From DOZZ01 sp963792655 (GTDB lineage Bacteria > Acidobacteriota > Terriglobia > Bryobacterales > Bryobacteraceae), in the NCBI GenBank assembly GCA_963792655.1, contig CAWBWU010000011.1, positions 248,001 through 312,000 of the forward strand: a DNA stretch of 64,000 bases, in the 5' to 3' direction. A program made the translations under genes and the position numbers. The notes beneath the pieces are model-generated. The model saw only the letters and a program-made list of their open reading frames with translations. It did no database searches and was not told where the DNA came from. Positions 1 to 8,682 of the stretch are shown here, piece by piece. Each line of letters begins with the position of its first letter. Position 1 is the stretch's first letter.

Positions 1-462
1 TCCTTTCGCGCCATGACGGATCGAAACTTGTCCCGATGCCAGATTGACGATTGTCGCCGGAATGAAGAACGGCGAAATCTTACGGGGACCGTGCTCCAGA
101 AAATTCCGGTGCTCGCGCTCGATCACATCGAAGCCGCCGATGCCGCTGCCGATGTAAACACCGACGCGCTCCGCGATTTCGGGATCGATCTTTAAGCCCG
201 CACGGCCGATCGCCTCACTCGCCGCCGCAATGGCGAACTGAATGAAGCGGCCCATCTTCTTGACGTCCTTCTTGTCAACAAACTGGAACGGATCGAAGCT
301 CTTTACTTCGCCGGCAATGCGGCAGTTAAATTCACGGGCATCGAACGATTCGATGGGAGAGATTCCGTTACGGCCTGCCAGAATACCTTTCCATGTTTCG
401 TCAGTGCTGATACCCAGGGACGTGAGTAAGCCCACGCCCGTCACCACAACTCTACGAGGAAT
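1..462 (-). CDS. fabF: Beta-ketoacyl-ACP synthase II (FabF), partial; C-terminus beyond window
   Basis: Condensing enzyme of fatty-acid elongation, joining malonyl-ACP to acyl-ACP in the cytoplasm. The visible 154 residues begin RRVVVTGVGL, the thiolase-fold N-terminus of KAS II, and include the family stretch IGSGIGG. The catalytic Cys and His lie beyond position 1. The gene follows acpP by 25 bp on the same strand, the usual acpP-fabF order. No in-frame ATG, GTG or TTG fits the expected N-terminus. The best Shine-Dalgarno, AAGGAG (474-469), sits 6 nt before an in-frame ATT (462-460), giving (M)PRRVVVTG. An internal GTG at 447 or 444 would cut the first beta strand. Family certain, start inferred. 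Confidence 0.93.
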   Translation of the reverse strand, partial: MPRRVVVTGVGLLTSLGISTDETWKGILAGRNGISPIESFDAREFNCRIAGEVKSFDPFQFVDKKDVKKMGRFIQFAIAAASEAIGRAGLKIDPEIAERVGVYIGSGIGGFDVIEREHRNFLEHGPRKISPFFIPATIVNLASGQVSIRHGAKG

Positions 463-487
463 ACAACGCTCCTTATTCTGACGCGGA

Positions 488-733
488 CTACTTTTTCTGG
501 GTCTTCGCCTCGATGTAATCGACGGCGTTCTTCACGGTCATGATCTTCTCGGCGTCTTCGTCTGGAATTTCCAGTTCGAAGGCTTCTTCAAAGGCCATCA
601 CCAATTCCACGATATCGAGCGAATCGGCCCCGAGGTCTTCCACGAAAGACGCGTTGTTTTCGACCTGCGCTTCGTCTACGCCGAGTTGCTCGACAATAAT
701 CTGCTTTACCTTCTGCTCAACTGCAGCGGCCAT
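488..733 (-). CDS. acpP: Acyl carrier protein
   Basis: Carries growing acyl chains on 4'-phosphopantetheine for fatty-acid synthesis. The 81-residue acidic four-helix protein has the canonical GADSLD motif, with Ser38 as the phosphopantetheine attachment site. A clear GGAGGAA Shine-Dalgarno precedes the ATG. fabF follows 25 bp downstream and the two are probably cotranscribed. Length and motif are typical. Confidence 0.98.
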   Translation of the reverse strand: MAAAVEQKVKQIIVEQLGVDEAQVENNASFVEDLGADSLDIVELVMAFEEAFELEIPDEDAEKIMTVKNAVDYIEAKTQKK

Positions 734-817
734 GCTTCCTCCTGGGGATTCCCAACCGGGCGTGCAAAGTTCTGATTCTAGCCACCTCGGGCGCGATGGC
801 GCAACCCGCCGCCCGTG

Positions 818-1816
818 CTACCGAAGTTCTGCGCTATTCGCATTGCTCTCCCAAACACAAGCTGGAAAATGATGCAACGAACGAAAGCCAGCGCGCAAAT
901 ACAAGCGTAACGCTTCCTGATTCGATGAGGTGACCGTCAGGCTCGCGCTCCGGCAATTCTGCTCCTGCAACAATCGCAGCGAGCGTGAGAGCAGCGCATA
1001 GCCGACACCGCGGCCCTGCATCTTCGGACTAACGCAGAGCTGCGTGACGTGCCCCGCGCCTTCGCTCACCATGCTCGTCAGGCATAGTCCGCAGATCACG
1101 CCCGTCGCTGTTTCTACCGCGGCCAGCGATGCACCGAGATGGAAGACGCCACAGCCCGGGTACTGAACGATGTTGTACAAAAACTTTCGAGCACCGGCAA
1201 GGGACCGGTATTGATCATTGATCTGACTGTCGATATGACCGCGATACGCTTCGGCAATCATGTGTGCGGCGGAATCCTGCATCACCGACGACCATGGAAC
1301 GAAAGTGATGTCACGGCCGACACGCTGCTCGGAAGGAAGCCCTGCCTGAAGATTGAGCAGCATGAAGTCGCGCTCAAATACTCTTACATGCTGGCCCGCC
1401 GGTAAGCCGCGCAGCCGCCGCTGAAAGGCAGGGCTGGCATCGAACATCATCAACTGGCTTTCGATGCGGCGCACCGGCGCGGAAAGCAAGTGCTTCAGCA
1501 CTGGCGCGAGCAGCAGACATTCATTTTCTGGCGTGCGGAAATCGCGCGAGAGGAACAGGTCGCCGATCAGGCCTTTGCCGTCTTCGGTGATGCTGTAGCA
1601 GTAACCGATCACATGGCCACGGCTGGAGATGAGTGCTGAGCCGTCAAGCGCGCGGAGATCGGTAAAGCGGCGGACCAGATCGGCCGAGCGTTCGAAATCC
1701 CAATTCAGGCACGCTCGCCAATGCTCCGTCTCTTCGGCGAGCAGAGGCGCCAAATCGAGAGAGCGGACGTAGCGCAGATCAACTAACTCTGGCCCGGCGG
1801 ATGGCTGGGCGGCCAT
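818..1816 (-). CDS. GNAT-family N-acetyltransferase
   Basis: A 332-residue protein whose C-terminal third is a GNAT acetyl-CoA-binding domain. Motif A is visible as QGRGVG (residues 267-272), followed by the NQEALRLYLRAGF segment typical of motif B. The N-terminal ~190 residues may be a second, degenerate GNAT fold; substrate unknown. The start ATG has a purine-rich GAGTGGAGAC just upstream. It precedes acpP on the same strand with 84 bp between, so it may or may not be cotranscribed with it. Confidence 0.85.
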   Translation of the reverse strand: MAAQPSAGPELVDLRYVRSLDLAPLLAEETEHWRACLNWDFERSADLVRRFTDLRALDGSALISSRGHVIGYCYSITEDGKGLIGDLFLSRDFRTPENECLLLAPVLKHLLSAPVRRIESQLMMFDASPAFQRRLRGLPAGQHVRVFERDFMLLNLQAGLPSEQRVGRDITFVPWSSVMQDSAAHMIAEAYRGHIDSQINDQYRSLAGARKFLYNIVQYPGCGVFHLGASLAAVETATGVICGLCLTSMVSEGAGHVTQLCVSPKMQGRGVGYALLSRSLRLLQEQNCRSASLTVTSSNQEALRLYLRAGFRSLHHFPACVWESNANSAELR

Positions 1817-1825
1817 GTCTCCACT

Positions 1826-1922
1826 CTATCGCAGCGGTTGCGAGGGGTTGGTGACGCGCGGCACGTAGGTCGTCTGCGTCAGAGGCGCGACGGAAGGGGG
1901 CGCATTGGTCGGGGTTCGACAT
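1826..1922 (-). CDS. Possible 31-residue Pro/Thr-rich small protein, apparently frameshifted
   Basis: A strong GGAGGG precedes ATG at 1922. Reading ATG TCG AAC CCC, skipping one base, then ACC AAT GCG gives a 31-residue Pro/Thr/Val-rich peptide ending at TAG (1828-1826), 9 bp before the GNAT start. Without the skip the frame gives a dissimilar Arg-rich string. The length fits one extra base next to a CCCC run (about 1909-1912). The product is unknown, and it could be chance. Confidence 0.3.
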
Positions 1923-1941
1923 GAGCTCCCTCCAACCACTG

Positions 1942-2691
1942 TTACTGAATCGCTAGCGTCACGGTCGATGGACTACTTGCGGCGCCAATCGTGAGAACGA
2001 CGGGTACAGCGGAACCGGCTTGTACGCCGCTCGGGACGCGCACATTCACCTGCAGCAATCCATTCGTGTAGCCTGGCGCAGCACCGCAATAATCGGGCTT
2101 GGGCGCGGCGACTCCGCCGATCGTCACTGAACATGTCGCTACGGGTGCGGGGAGCACAGCGGTGGCGGGGCGGCCATCCACTCCCGGCGGGTTCGTGACG
2201 CCCTCGCCCGTGGCGTACAGGATCACCACGTTGCCGCGCTTGGCGGGATTGGACGGACTGTTTACGGTCTGGTCCTGATTCAGGATCGCGCCTTGTCCGC
2301 TGCCCGAGTAATCGCTCGTGAAGAGCGCCGGGATGGTAGCGGCTACCGGAATGTCGACCGGCGTGGAAGCGTTGCCCTGGTATTCAACGGTCATGCGTGT
2401 GGTGGCGCGGAGCGTGCCGGTATAGGGCACTACCGCCGCAATCTGTTTATCCGACACGTAGATCAGCGGAGCCGGCACGCTGTTGAACAACACGCGCGTG
2501 CCTGCCAGTTGTGCCGCAATGAAGCCGTTGGCGTCAAGTGTCAGGCCGGTTAGTTGCGAAGGCGCCATGCCGCTCCCGAAGATGGTCACGATCTCGCCCG
2601 GCGAAACGGATCCGGTCGCGTACGATGCGGCGTTCCGCACGCCCGCAACGACGGGCCGCGCTGCCGCGAGTGTCTCCTGCGCTTGCGGCAC
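1942..2691 (-). CDS. Solibacter-type C-terminal domain (TIGR03437-like) of the upstream GH44 gene, separated by a frameshift
   Basis: This 249-residue frame contains a beta-rich domain with VVAGVRNAASY, SPGEIVTIFGSG, VLFNSVPAPLIYVS and VTIGGVAAP, the pattern of the Solibacter C-terminal domain found on many acidobacterial secreted proteins. It has no signal peptide or ribosome site of its own. It continues the GH44 protein: the upstream frame ends SMTL and this frame resumes LIVPQAQETL. One extra base near 2698 (within 2695-2701) separates them, so these residues are best read as the C-terminus of one ~797-residue exported protein. Function of the domain unknown. Confidence 0.8.
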   Translation of the reverse strand: MPQAQETLAAARPVVAGVRNAASYATGSVSPGEIVTIFGSGMAPSQLTGLTLDANGFIAAQLAGTRVLFNSVPAPLIYVSDKQIAAVVPYTGTLRATTRMTVEYQGNASTPVDIPVAATIPALFTSDYSGSGQGAILNQDQTVNSPSNPAKRGNVVILYATGEGVTNPPGVDGRPATAVLPAPVATCSVTIGGVAAPKPDYCGAAPGYTNGLLQVNVRVPSGVQAGSAVPVVLTIGAASSPSTVTLAIQ

Positions 2692-4336
2692 GATGAGTAA
2701 GTGTCATCGAGTTCGCCGGAAACGTGGCGTTGAGACTCGATCCGTTGACCGGGATGTCGGCTGCTTGTTTGATCGCAGTCAGGTCAGCCGGTGTGAATTG
2801 CCAAACCTGAGCCGCGCCGCCCACTGGAAAATTATTGAGGGCAAGCGACGAGGAGATATCGGCGTTCGTTTTGTTGATCACCAGCGCGGTCACATCATGA
2901 TTCCCGCGCTGCGCGGCGAAGACGGAAAGCGTATCGGGATCGGTTGTGGTGGCCTGCACCGAGGTGTCGCCGAACGTGCTGCCAAACCCGTCGTAATCGA
3001 GGAAGATCTTGAATGCGAAGCGGCCGGGATCGCTCACGCCCGGCGGTCCCCAGATCGTCGCCATGTCGAGTGCCTCGCGCCCAAAGATGCCGAGGATATC
3101 GGCTTGCGCGAGCGTGCCGTTCATGGTGTTCAACGCACCCCAGCCGTATTCGGTGATTGCGAGCTTCGTGCCGGGATAGTTGCGGTTCACCCAATCATGC
3201 ATGCGCGGCAGCAGCATGGCCGGCATCATGACGTCGGGATTTGCCTGGCTTCCGTCGTACACCGCGGGATAATTCGGATCCCAAAACAGCCGCGTCGATG
3301 TGAGCCGCAAACGCTGCGTGGCGGGATCGCTGTTCTTCGAGGCGTCGCCGAGCACATTGGGGTGAATGTATGCGTGCAGATCGAGATAGTCGAGCAGGCG
3401 ATAGCCGTTCTTCTGCTCGAAAGTGTTCATCTGCTGCAGATACCATTCGAGAAACGGCACGTCGCCATGCGCCTTGCGATCAACCGGATTGTCGTAATAC
3501 TTGTATGGCGCCGTGTGCCAGCCGCTGAGGAAATCGGTCTTCGAATAGAAGTAGCCTGTCCAGCCGCCGGGCACGGGCCCGGTCAATTGCGCGGAGGGGT
3601 CGACCGCTTTCACCGCAGCACCATAAAGCTGGCCGGCTTGCAGCACGGAGTCGTAAGTCGCGGGCGTCTTCATCACGTCCATGTGGACGGCGTCCCACCA
3701 CTCGGGTTCGTTGTCGAGGCTCCAGATCCTGACGCCACCCTGGTTCGCCGCGCCGTAGCGATTCATGACGTGGCGCACCCAATCCTGATAGAACTCGGGC
3801 CCGACGGTAACGTTGGTGTCCGCCGGATCGTTGACGATCGCGCTTCCGTCGGACGCGCGATAGCCGTTGCCGCAATCGGGGTCATACTGATCGACGCTCT
3901 TCTGCGGTCCGTATTTGCTCACGCGGTAACTGCACGCTCCCGCCACCTTCGGCGTGGTGCTGATGATCGGGATAGTTCCGAACGAGACTGTACCGTTGCG
4001 CAGGTTCTTCTCATGAAACTGGTCAAAGGAAGAGTTATCCGGAAGATTCGGCTCCTTGCCCACGCCCTGGAAATAGTTGTGGAAGTAGTAGTCGGCGGCG
4101 GAGTTGTAGATATCGAGCTTCCAGTTATAACGAGTAGCGGCATCCCCGCCCCAACGCGAAACAGGGATATGAAATTGACTGCCCAACTGGTCACTGGAGT
4201 AATCGTTCACTCCATAAATCAGCGGACTTATAGGATGGCGCGCTGCATTTACATCAATGGCAAGCTGCGGCGCTTGCGCGAAAACAAGAGAAGTGAATAA
4301 GAACGCGGCGCAACAGCGCGGGACGGACAAGGGCAC
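2534..4336 (-). CDS. Secreted glycoside hydrolase family 44 (endoglucanase/xyloglucanase-type), frameshifted near its C-terminus
   Basis: Predicted exported polysaccharide hydrolase. A signal peptide (about residues 1-20, ending VFAQ) precedes a GH44 (beta/alpha)8 domain with the family landmarks SRWGGDAATRYNW, SLDNEPEWWD (acid/base Glu210) and AITEYGWG (nucleophile Glu396). Residues after SMTL (about position 2700) are out of frame: the true continuation is the 1942-2691 frame, and total length fits one inserted base. The start is GTG with no Shine-Dalgarno but a perfect TATAAT six bases upstream. Substrate is probably a beta-glucan or xyloglucan. Family confidence is high, exact specificity is not resolved. 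Confidence 0.9.
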   Translation of the reverse strand: MPLSVPRCCAAFLFTSLVFAQAPQLAIDVNAARHPISPLIYGVNDYSSDQLGSQFHIPVSRWGGDAATRYNWKLDIYNSAADYYFHNYFQGVGKEPNLPDNSSFDQFHEKNLRNGTVSFGTIPIISTTPKVAGACSYRVSKYGPQKSVDQYDPDCGNGYRASDGSAIVNDPADTNVTVGPEFYQDWVRHVMNRYGAANQGGVRIWSLDNEPEWWDAVHMDVMKTPATYDSVLQAGQLYGAAVKAVDPSAQLTGPVPGGWTGYFYSKTDFLSGWHTAPYKYYDNPVDRKAHGDVPFLEWYLQQMNTFEQKNGYRLLDYLDLHAYIHPNVLGDASKNSDPATQRLRLTSTRLFWDPNYPAVYDGSQANPDVMMPAMLLPRMHDWVNRNYPGTKLAITEYGWGALNTMNGTLAQADILGIFGREALDMATIWGPPGVSDPGRFAFKIFLDYDGFGSTFGDTSVQATTTDPDTLSVFAAQRGNHDVTALVINKTNADISSSLALNNFPVGGAAQVWQFTPADLTAIKQAADIPVNGSSLNATFPANSMTLTHRAASAGDTRGSAARRCGRAERRIVRDRIRFAGRDRDHLRERHGAFATNRPDT

Positions 4337-4342
4337 CCGTCC

Positions 4343-4348
4343 ATTATA
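4343..4348 (-). promoter_or_regulatory. -10 hexamer TATAAT placed for a leaderless GH44 transcript
   Basis: A consensus TATAAT ends 6 nt before the GTG of the GH44 gene, so transcription would start at or beside the start codon. No ribosome-binding site lies between. It overlaps the stop codon of the upstream metallophosphoesterase gene. No convincing -35 was seen. Confidence 0.6.
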
Positions 4349-5555
4349 AGGATGCTTGCTGCGGCAGGCTTTTTAGTTTAATCAGCGTAATTTCGGGAAG
4401 TGCTCCGACGCGAGAGGGCACGCCAATGGTGCCTATACCGCGCGTAACGTAAATACTTTTCCCTTCACGCGAGTAAAGACCGGCGACGAACGGGGTATAA
4501 AAGCGCGCGAAATTCACGCCGCGATTCAGAATTTCAATCGTGACCTGTCCGCCATGCGTGTGGCCCGCCAACGTCACGTCGAAGCCTTTCGCCACCGCGA
4601 CAGGGAACACATCCGGATTATGCGAGAGCAGAAAGTTCGGCATGCCGGGGACGATCAGCGCCTCGGTTCCGGCAAGGTACAGGTCTCTGTGCATCGAGGG
4701 CTGGAAGTCGACGCCTGCGATGTTGAACTGCCCGGCGCCGAAACGCATGACCTGCGCTCCCATGCGAAGAAAACGGATGCCTACGCGCGCGGCGAGTTGC
4801 TCCGTCGCCTTCTCTGCACCGGAATAAATCTCGTGATTGCCCATGCACCCAAGCACGCCGGCATCGGTTTTGAAGCGCGCGATCTGGCGGATCGCTGCGG
4901 GCAGCGGATCACCCGCCTTCGTGATCAGATCGCCCGTCACGAAGCCGAGGTTGCCGCGCAATGTGTTGGCCGCATCAATGGCCCGCGCGAGTTCACGCTC
5001 GCTCAGAAAGTCTCCGAGATGCAGATCGCTGATCTGCACAAGCCGCAAGCCGTTCAGGTCCGGATGCAAGCCGTTGACCGGGATCTCGACTTCGCGGATC
5101 TGATACTCCGTGCGCCCGATCGCGGCGCCAAGCGCGAGCGTAACAGCAGGCGCGGCGACGACCACGGAGCCAATCGTTTGTATCGCATGACGTCTGCTGA
5201 GATCCGGTTCGTCTCCGGTTCTGTTGCGCAATAGAAAGCCGCGCACCAAACGCCAGAGCAGATAGAACGCAAAGCTGCCCACGCTTCCAAATAGCCAAAG
5301 CGAACTGGGGACGCGGAAGAAGCTCTGCAGCCCGGGAGCGACATGCAGCGGAACGGCGTATTGTGTCGTGCTGATGGCAATGCTGATTGCCAGATAGACA
5401 TCAAGGACCAGCAGCGCCACAGCGAGCGCACGCCGCTGTTGGGCACTCCAACCCGCACGCGCCGTCCACCGCCAGAACGTCACCTGCACGCCCGTCTGCG
5501 CCAGAATCAGGATGCTCTGGACGAGCAGCTCCAGAAGCAGTACATTGAGCTGCAT
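4344..5555 (-). CDS. Membrane-anchored metallophosphoesterase (YaeI-like)
   Basis: Calcineurin-like phosphoesterase of 403 residues. The N-terminal ~110 residues hold about three membrane segments. The catalytic domain carries the full set of metal motifs: QISDLHLGD, VTGDLI, GCMGNHE, LLSHNPD and LAGHTHGGQ. This is the arrangement of YaeI/UDP-diacylglucosamine-type membrane phosphoesterases, but the substrate cannot be read from sequence. An SRRHAIQ stretch just before the soluble part resembles a twin-arginine motif, but it is internal and preceded by membrane helices. The GH44 gene starts 8 bp downstream. Confidence 0.88.
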   Translation of the reverse strand: MQLNVLLLELLVQSILILAQTGVQVTFWRWTARAGWSAQQRRALAVALLVLDVYLAISIAISTTQYAVPLHVAPGLQSFFRVPSSLWLFGSVGSFAFYLLWRLVRGFLLRNRTGDEPDLSRRHAIQTIGSVVVAAPAVTLALGAAIGRTEYQIREVEIPVNGLHPDLNGLRLVQISDLHLGDFLSERELARAIDAANTLRGNLGFVTGDLITKAGDPLPAAIRQIARFKTDAGVLGCMGNHEIYSGAEKATEQLAARVGIRFLRMGAQVMRFGAGQFNIAGVDFQPSMHRDLYLAGTEALIVPGMPNFLLSHNPDVFPVAVAKGFDVTLAGHTHGGQVTIEILNRGVNFARFYTPFVAGLYSREGKSIYVTRGIGTIGVPSRVGALPEITLIKLKSLPQQASL

Positions 5556-5594
5556 TCACTTCTAGTGAACCTGAAGCAGGGCCACGCGTGCAAC

Positions 5595-6305
5595 TTAGGG
5601 GCGCCACGCGTGCGCGGCGATAGCGACGGCTGCGATCGCCGCAGTCTCGGCGCGCAGCACCGTTGAGCCCAGCGATGCAGCGAGCAACTGGTGGTTATGG
5701 AAGGCCTCGCGTTCGCGGTCGGTCCACCCGCCTTCGGGACCAACGGCCAACGCGAGATTGCCGTCCCATTCAGCAGGCGCGTGAAGGGAAGCCGTGCCGG
5801 GCAGCTCATCGAGCAAGATCCGGTGCCCGTACGGCGCATCGAGGTGATCTTTCAAACGGCAGGGATCGGCGATATGCGGAAGGAAGCTGCGGCGCGATTG
5901 CTGGCTGGCTTCGAGCGCGATGCGGCGCCAACGTTCAACACGCTTTTCCGCGGCTCGCATCAAGCCATGCTCAGCGCGCTCGCTCTCGACGGGGACGATC
6001 GACGCCACGCCTAGTTCGGTTGCCTTTTCGATCATCCATTCGAACCGATCAAACTTGAACAGCGCGCAGACGAGCGCGATCGGAGGCGTGAGCGGGCCCG
6101 GGTCTAATTGCGAAACAACCTGGAAGGCAACAATGTTCTTGCGTGCTTCCATCACCTGAGCAAGATAGACGTTGCGATTGTCGCTGATCTCAAACTGCTG
6201 GCCTTCTTCGACGCGCAGCACACGCGTCAGATGATGTGCCTCAGCGCCTTCAATCGATGCTGTGCCGTTGCGAATCTCCTCGACAAAGAAGCGTCTACGC
6301 GCCAT
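5595..6305 (-). CDS. rsmE: 16S rRNA (uracil-1498-N3)-methyltransferase RsmE
   Basis: Methylates U1498 of 16S rRNA using S-adenosylmethionine. The 236-residue protein has the RsmE N-terminal PUA-like part (ARRRFFVEE, HHLTRVLRV) and the SPOUT knot at the C-terminus (LAVGPEGGWTDRE, LGSTVLRAETA). The ATG at 6305 gives the family start MARRRFF; in-frame upstream starts at 6323 and 6374 would add non-conserved residues and run into ruvA. The gene is divergent from ruvA with about 20 bp between start codons. Confidence 0.93.
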   Translation of the reverse strand: MARRRFFVEEIRNGTASIEGAEAHHLTRVLRVEEGQQFEISDNRNVYLAQVMEARKNIVAFQVVSQLDPGPLTPPIALVCALFKFDRFEWMIEKATELGVASIVPVESERAEHGLMRAAEKRVERWRRIALEASQQSRRSFLPHIADPCRLKDHLDAPYGHRILLDELPGTASLHAPAEWDGNLALAVGPEGGWTDREREAFHNHQLLAASLGSTVLRAETAAIAAVAIAAHAWRP

Positions 6306-6326
6306 GTACAATGATGTTCGCATTAC

Positions 6327-6920
6327 ATGATCGCTCTGCTGCGCGGCACCTTGCTCGAGAAGAGCCCCAATCAAGTGATCGTGGATGCCGGCGGCGTCGG
6401 CTACGACGTCATCATCCCCATCTCTACGTTTACAGGCCTTCCTGAATCAGGGCAGGCGGTGCTGTTGAAGATTCATACGCACGTGCGTGAAGACGCTCTG
6501 GCGCTGTACGGATTCCTGACCGCTGATGAGAAAACGCTGTTTGAGAAGTTAATTGGCGTCAGCGGAATCGGTCCCAAGCTGGCCATCACTATCCTGAGCG
6601 GGCTGGCGGCCGGCGATTTGATCCACGCGATTCGCGGCGGTGAAGTAGACCGGCTGGTGCGCATCCCGGGCATTGGCAAGAAGACGGCAGAGCGCATGGT
6701 GCTGGAACTCCGCGACAAGCTGGCTGCGCCCGCCGGGACCAGCGCCGCACCACAATTGCCGGTAATGAGCGATGTTGAGCGAGATGTTTTGTCGGCACTG
6801 ACAAATCTGGGCTGCGCCCGGCCCGCCGCCGAAGCAGCGCTGCAGAAGGTGCGGAAGGTGCACCCAGAGATTGCGGGCTTTGAAGAGTTATTTAGGAAAG
6901 CGCTGGAATTTGTGAGGTGA
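6327..6920 (+). CDS. ruvA: Holliday junction branch migration protein RuvA
   Basis: DNA-binding subunit of the RuvAB branch-migration motor. The 197-residue protein shows domain I (MIALLRGTLLEKSPNQVIVD), two helix-hairpin-helix motifs (SGIGPKLAITILSGL and PGIGKKTAERMVLELRDKL) and the C-terminal RuvB-binding domain. The ATG has no Shine-Dalgarno; a TACAAT hexamer lies 14 nt upstream (6307-6312). ruvB follows after 111 bp containing a palindromic repeat. Confidence 0.97.
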   Translation: MIALLRGTLLEKSPNQVIVDAGGVGYDVIIPISTFTGLPESGQAVLLKIHTHVREDALALYGFLTADEKTLFEKLIGVSGIGPKLAITILSGLAAGDLIHAIRGGEVDRLVRIPGIGKKTAERMVLELRDKLAAPAGTSAAPQLPVMSDVERDVLSALTNLGCARPAAEAALQKVRKVHPEIAGFEELFRKALEFVR

Positions 6921-6932
6921 GCATGACGCGTA

Positions 6933-6985
6933 CCGGTTCCTTACGGTCGCGGCTCACTAACGTCATTGCGGCCCTTACGTGCCGC
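6933..6985. repeat. REP-like palindromic intergenic element
   Basis: The ruvA-ruvB gap holds a unit ending in ACGGTCGCGGCTC (to 6955) that recurs on the opposite strand at 12904-12927 with 13 contiguous identical bases. It is followed by a hairpin GCGGC (6968-6972) / GCCGC (6981-6985) with an 8-nt loop. Both copies are intergenic, which suggests a small dispersed repeat family rather than a gene. Confidence 0.5.
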
Positions 6986-7031
6986 GCGCGCAAGCCAGCG
7001 GGTCTCAGCAACTCCGCTAATCTAAACTCCA

Positions 7032-8063
7032 GTGGCTGAGTCCCGCATCATCTCTGCAAGCTCCAGCGAGGAAGACGCGCAGTTTGAGGCTGGGCTGCGC
7101 CCGCGGCGGTTGAATGACTTCACCGGGCAGACGCGACTCAAAGAGAATCTTGCGATTGCGATCGATGCTGCGCGGAAGCGGGGCGAGGCCATGGATCACG
7201 TGCTGCTTTACGGGCCGCCGGGACTTGGCAAGACGACGCTCGCCGCCATCATTGCCGAAGAACTCGGCGTCCCGTTTCAGCAGACTTCAGGCCCCGTACT
7301 TCAGAAGAAGCTGGACCTCTCGGGCATCCTCAGCAATATCCAGTTCCGCCAGGTCTTTTTTATCGACGAGGTTCACCGGCTGCTTCCCGATGTCGAGGAG
7401 ATGCTGTACTCGGCGCTTGAAGACTTCCACCTCGACATTCTGATCGGTCAAGGACCCGGAGCCCGCACCCACACCATCCCGCTGCAGCGATTCACGGCGA
7501 TCGGTGCGACCACGCGACAAGGCTTGCTCAGCGCGCCTCTGCGCGGTCGCTTTGGTTTGGTCCTGCGACTGAACCACTACGATGTCGATGAGCTGGCGCT
7601 CATTGTCAAACGATCCGCCGCGCTGCTGGATGTTACGCTCGACCCGGACGGAGCCGCCGAGATTGCCCGCCGCAGCCGCGGCACACCGCGCATTGCGAAC
7701 CGGCTCTTGCGGCGCGTCCGCGACTACGCTCAGGTTCGCGCGAGCGGGCACATTACCCGGCAGGTCGCACAAGTCGCCCTCGACCTCCTCGAAGTCGACC
7801 CGTTCGGCCTCGATGAGATCGATCGCAAAATCATGCTCACCGTTCTGGTGAAATACCGGGGCGGTCCGGTCGGCGTCGGCACCATCGCCGCTTCCATCGG
7901 AGAGGAGTCCGAAACCCTCGAAGAGGTCTACGAGCCGTACCTCATCCAACTCGGGTTTTTGCACCGCACTTCGCGCGGCCGGGTTGCTACCGCCCGCGCG
8001 TTTGAATACTTTCATATTGACCGTCACTTTGACTCTGGCTCCCACCAGCCGGACCTTTTTTGA
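7032..8063 (+). CDS. ruvB: Holliday junction ATP-dependent DNA helicase RuvB
   Basis: AAA+ motor that drives branch migration with RuvA. The 343-residue protein has [12 protein letters not shown] at the N-terminus, Walker [10 protein letters not shown] (61-69), Walker [10 protein letters not shown] (Asp112-Glu113), sensor GATTRQGLL and the APLRGRFG arginine segment, then the winged-helix domain. It begins with GTG; no Shine-Dalgarno is visible, but TAATCT lies 8 nt upstream (7018-7023). Its stop overlaps the folK start by 4 nt. Confidence 0.97.
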   Translation: MAESRIISASSSEEDAQFEAGLRPRRLNDFTGQTRLKENLAIAIDAARKRGEAMDHVLLYGPPGLGKTTLAAIIAEELGVPFQQTSGPVLQKKLDLSGILSNIQFRQVFFIDEVHRLLPDVEEMLYSALEDFHLDILIGQGPGARTHTIPLQRFTAIGATTRQGLLSAPLRGRFGLVLRLNHYDVDELALIVKRSAALLDVTLDPDGAAEIARRSRGTPRIANRLLRRVRDYAQVRASGHITRQVAQVALDLLEVDPFGLDEIDRKIMLTVLVKYRGGPVGVGTIAASIGEESETLEEVYEPYLIQLGFLHRTSRGRVATARAFEYFHIDRHFDSGSHQPDLF

Positions 8064-8560
8064 AACAGATTTTCCTAGGGCTTGGTTCGAACCTCGGCGA
8101 TCGCGAAGAAACATTGGCGCGAGCCGTTGAAGCACTCGAGGCAAACGACCTCCATATCGTCCGGGTTTCGCCCTTATACGAAACCGAACCGCAAGGCCTG
8201 GCGGAACAGAACTGGTTCCTTAACTTAGTGGTGGAAGCGTCTACTTCTCTCTTTCCCCTTCAGCTACTCAAGCGCATCCAGCGGATTGAGCACGATTTTG
8301 GACGTCGTCGGCTGGTGTTAAACGGCCCCCGCACCCTGGACATCGACATCCTGTTCTATTCCCGGGTGATCATCCGGCTGCCCGAACTCGAGGTTCCGCA
8401 TCCGCGGCTTGCACAACGCCGGTTCGTTCTCGCTCCGATGGCAGACTTAGCCCCCGCTTGGCGAGATCCGCTAAGCGGTAAAACTATTCGATATCTCTTA
8501 GACGAATTGAAGGGGCAAAAGGTTCGGAAAGGCAGTAAAGGCAGTACTGTACAACCCTGA
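8060..8560 (+). CDS. folK: 2-amino-4-hydroxy-6-hydroxymethyldihydropteridine diphosphokinase
   Basis: HPPK of folate biosynthesis, transferring pyrophosphate from ATP to the pterin. The 166-residue protein shows [22 protein letters not shown] and the signature [13 protein letters not shown], followed by [15 protein letters not shown]. The start is TTG overlapping the ruvB stop (TTGA), which implies translational coupling. The last ~15 residues ([11 protein letters not shown]) are low-complexity and variable in the family. Confidence 0.95.
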   Translation: MKQIFLGLGSNLGDREETLARAVEALEANDLHIVRVSPLYETEPQGLAEQNWFLNLVVEASTSLFPLQLLKRIQRIEHDFGRRRLVLNGPRTLDIDILFYSRVIIRLPELEVPHPRLAQRRFVLAPMADLAPAWRDPLSGKTIRYLLDELKGQKVRKGSKGSTVQP

Positions 8561-8682
8561 CCCGACAAGTATGAAAGCTCACTTTGCGGACATCCGATTC
8601 AGCGTTTTCCCCGTTAAAATTCTCAAAGTTGCCCGATTACAAGGGCATGAATTTTACTTACTGGGCTCGCGGAGGAAATCCT

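Noticed and set aside
2690..2705. Programmed +1 frameshift in the GH44 gene (CTT A CTC resembles the CUU slippery context of yeast Ty1)
   Set aside because: No bacterial precedent for this site in GH44, no stimulatory element seen, and several other genes in the window show plain single-base breaks.
2483..4300. 605-codon open frame on the plus strand opposite the GH44 gene
   Set aside because: GC-rich antisense shadow: composition is Arg/His/Val-rich, with no domain, signal or ribosome site, while the opposite strand carries clear GH44 motifs.
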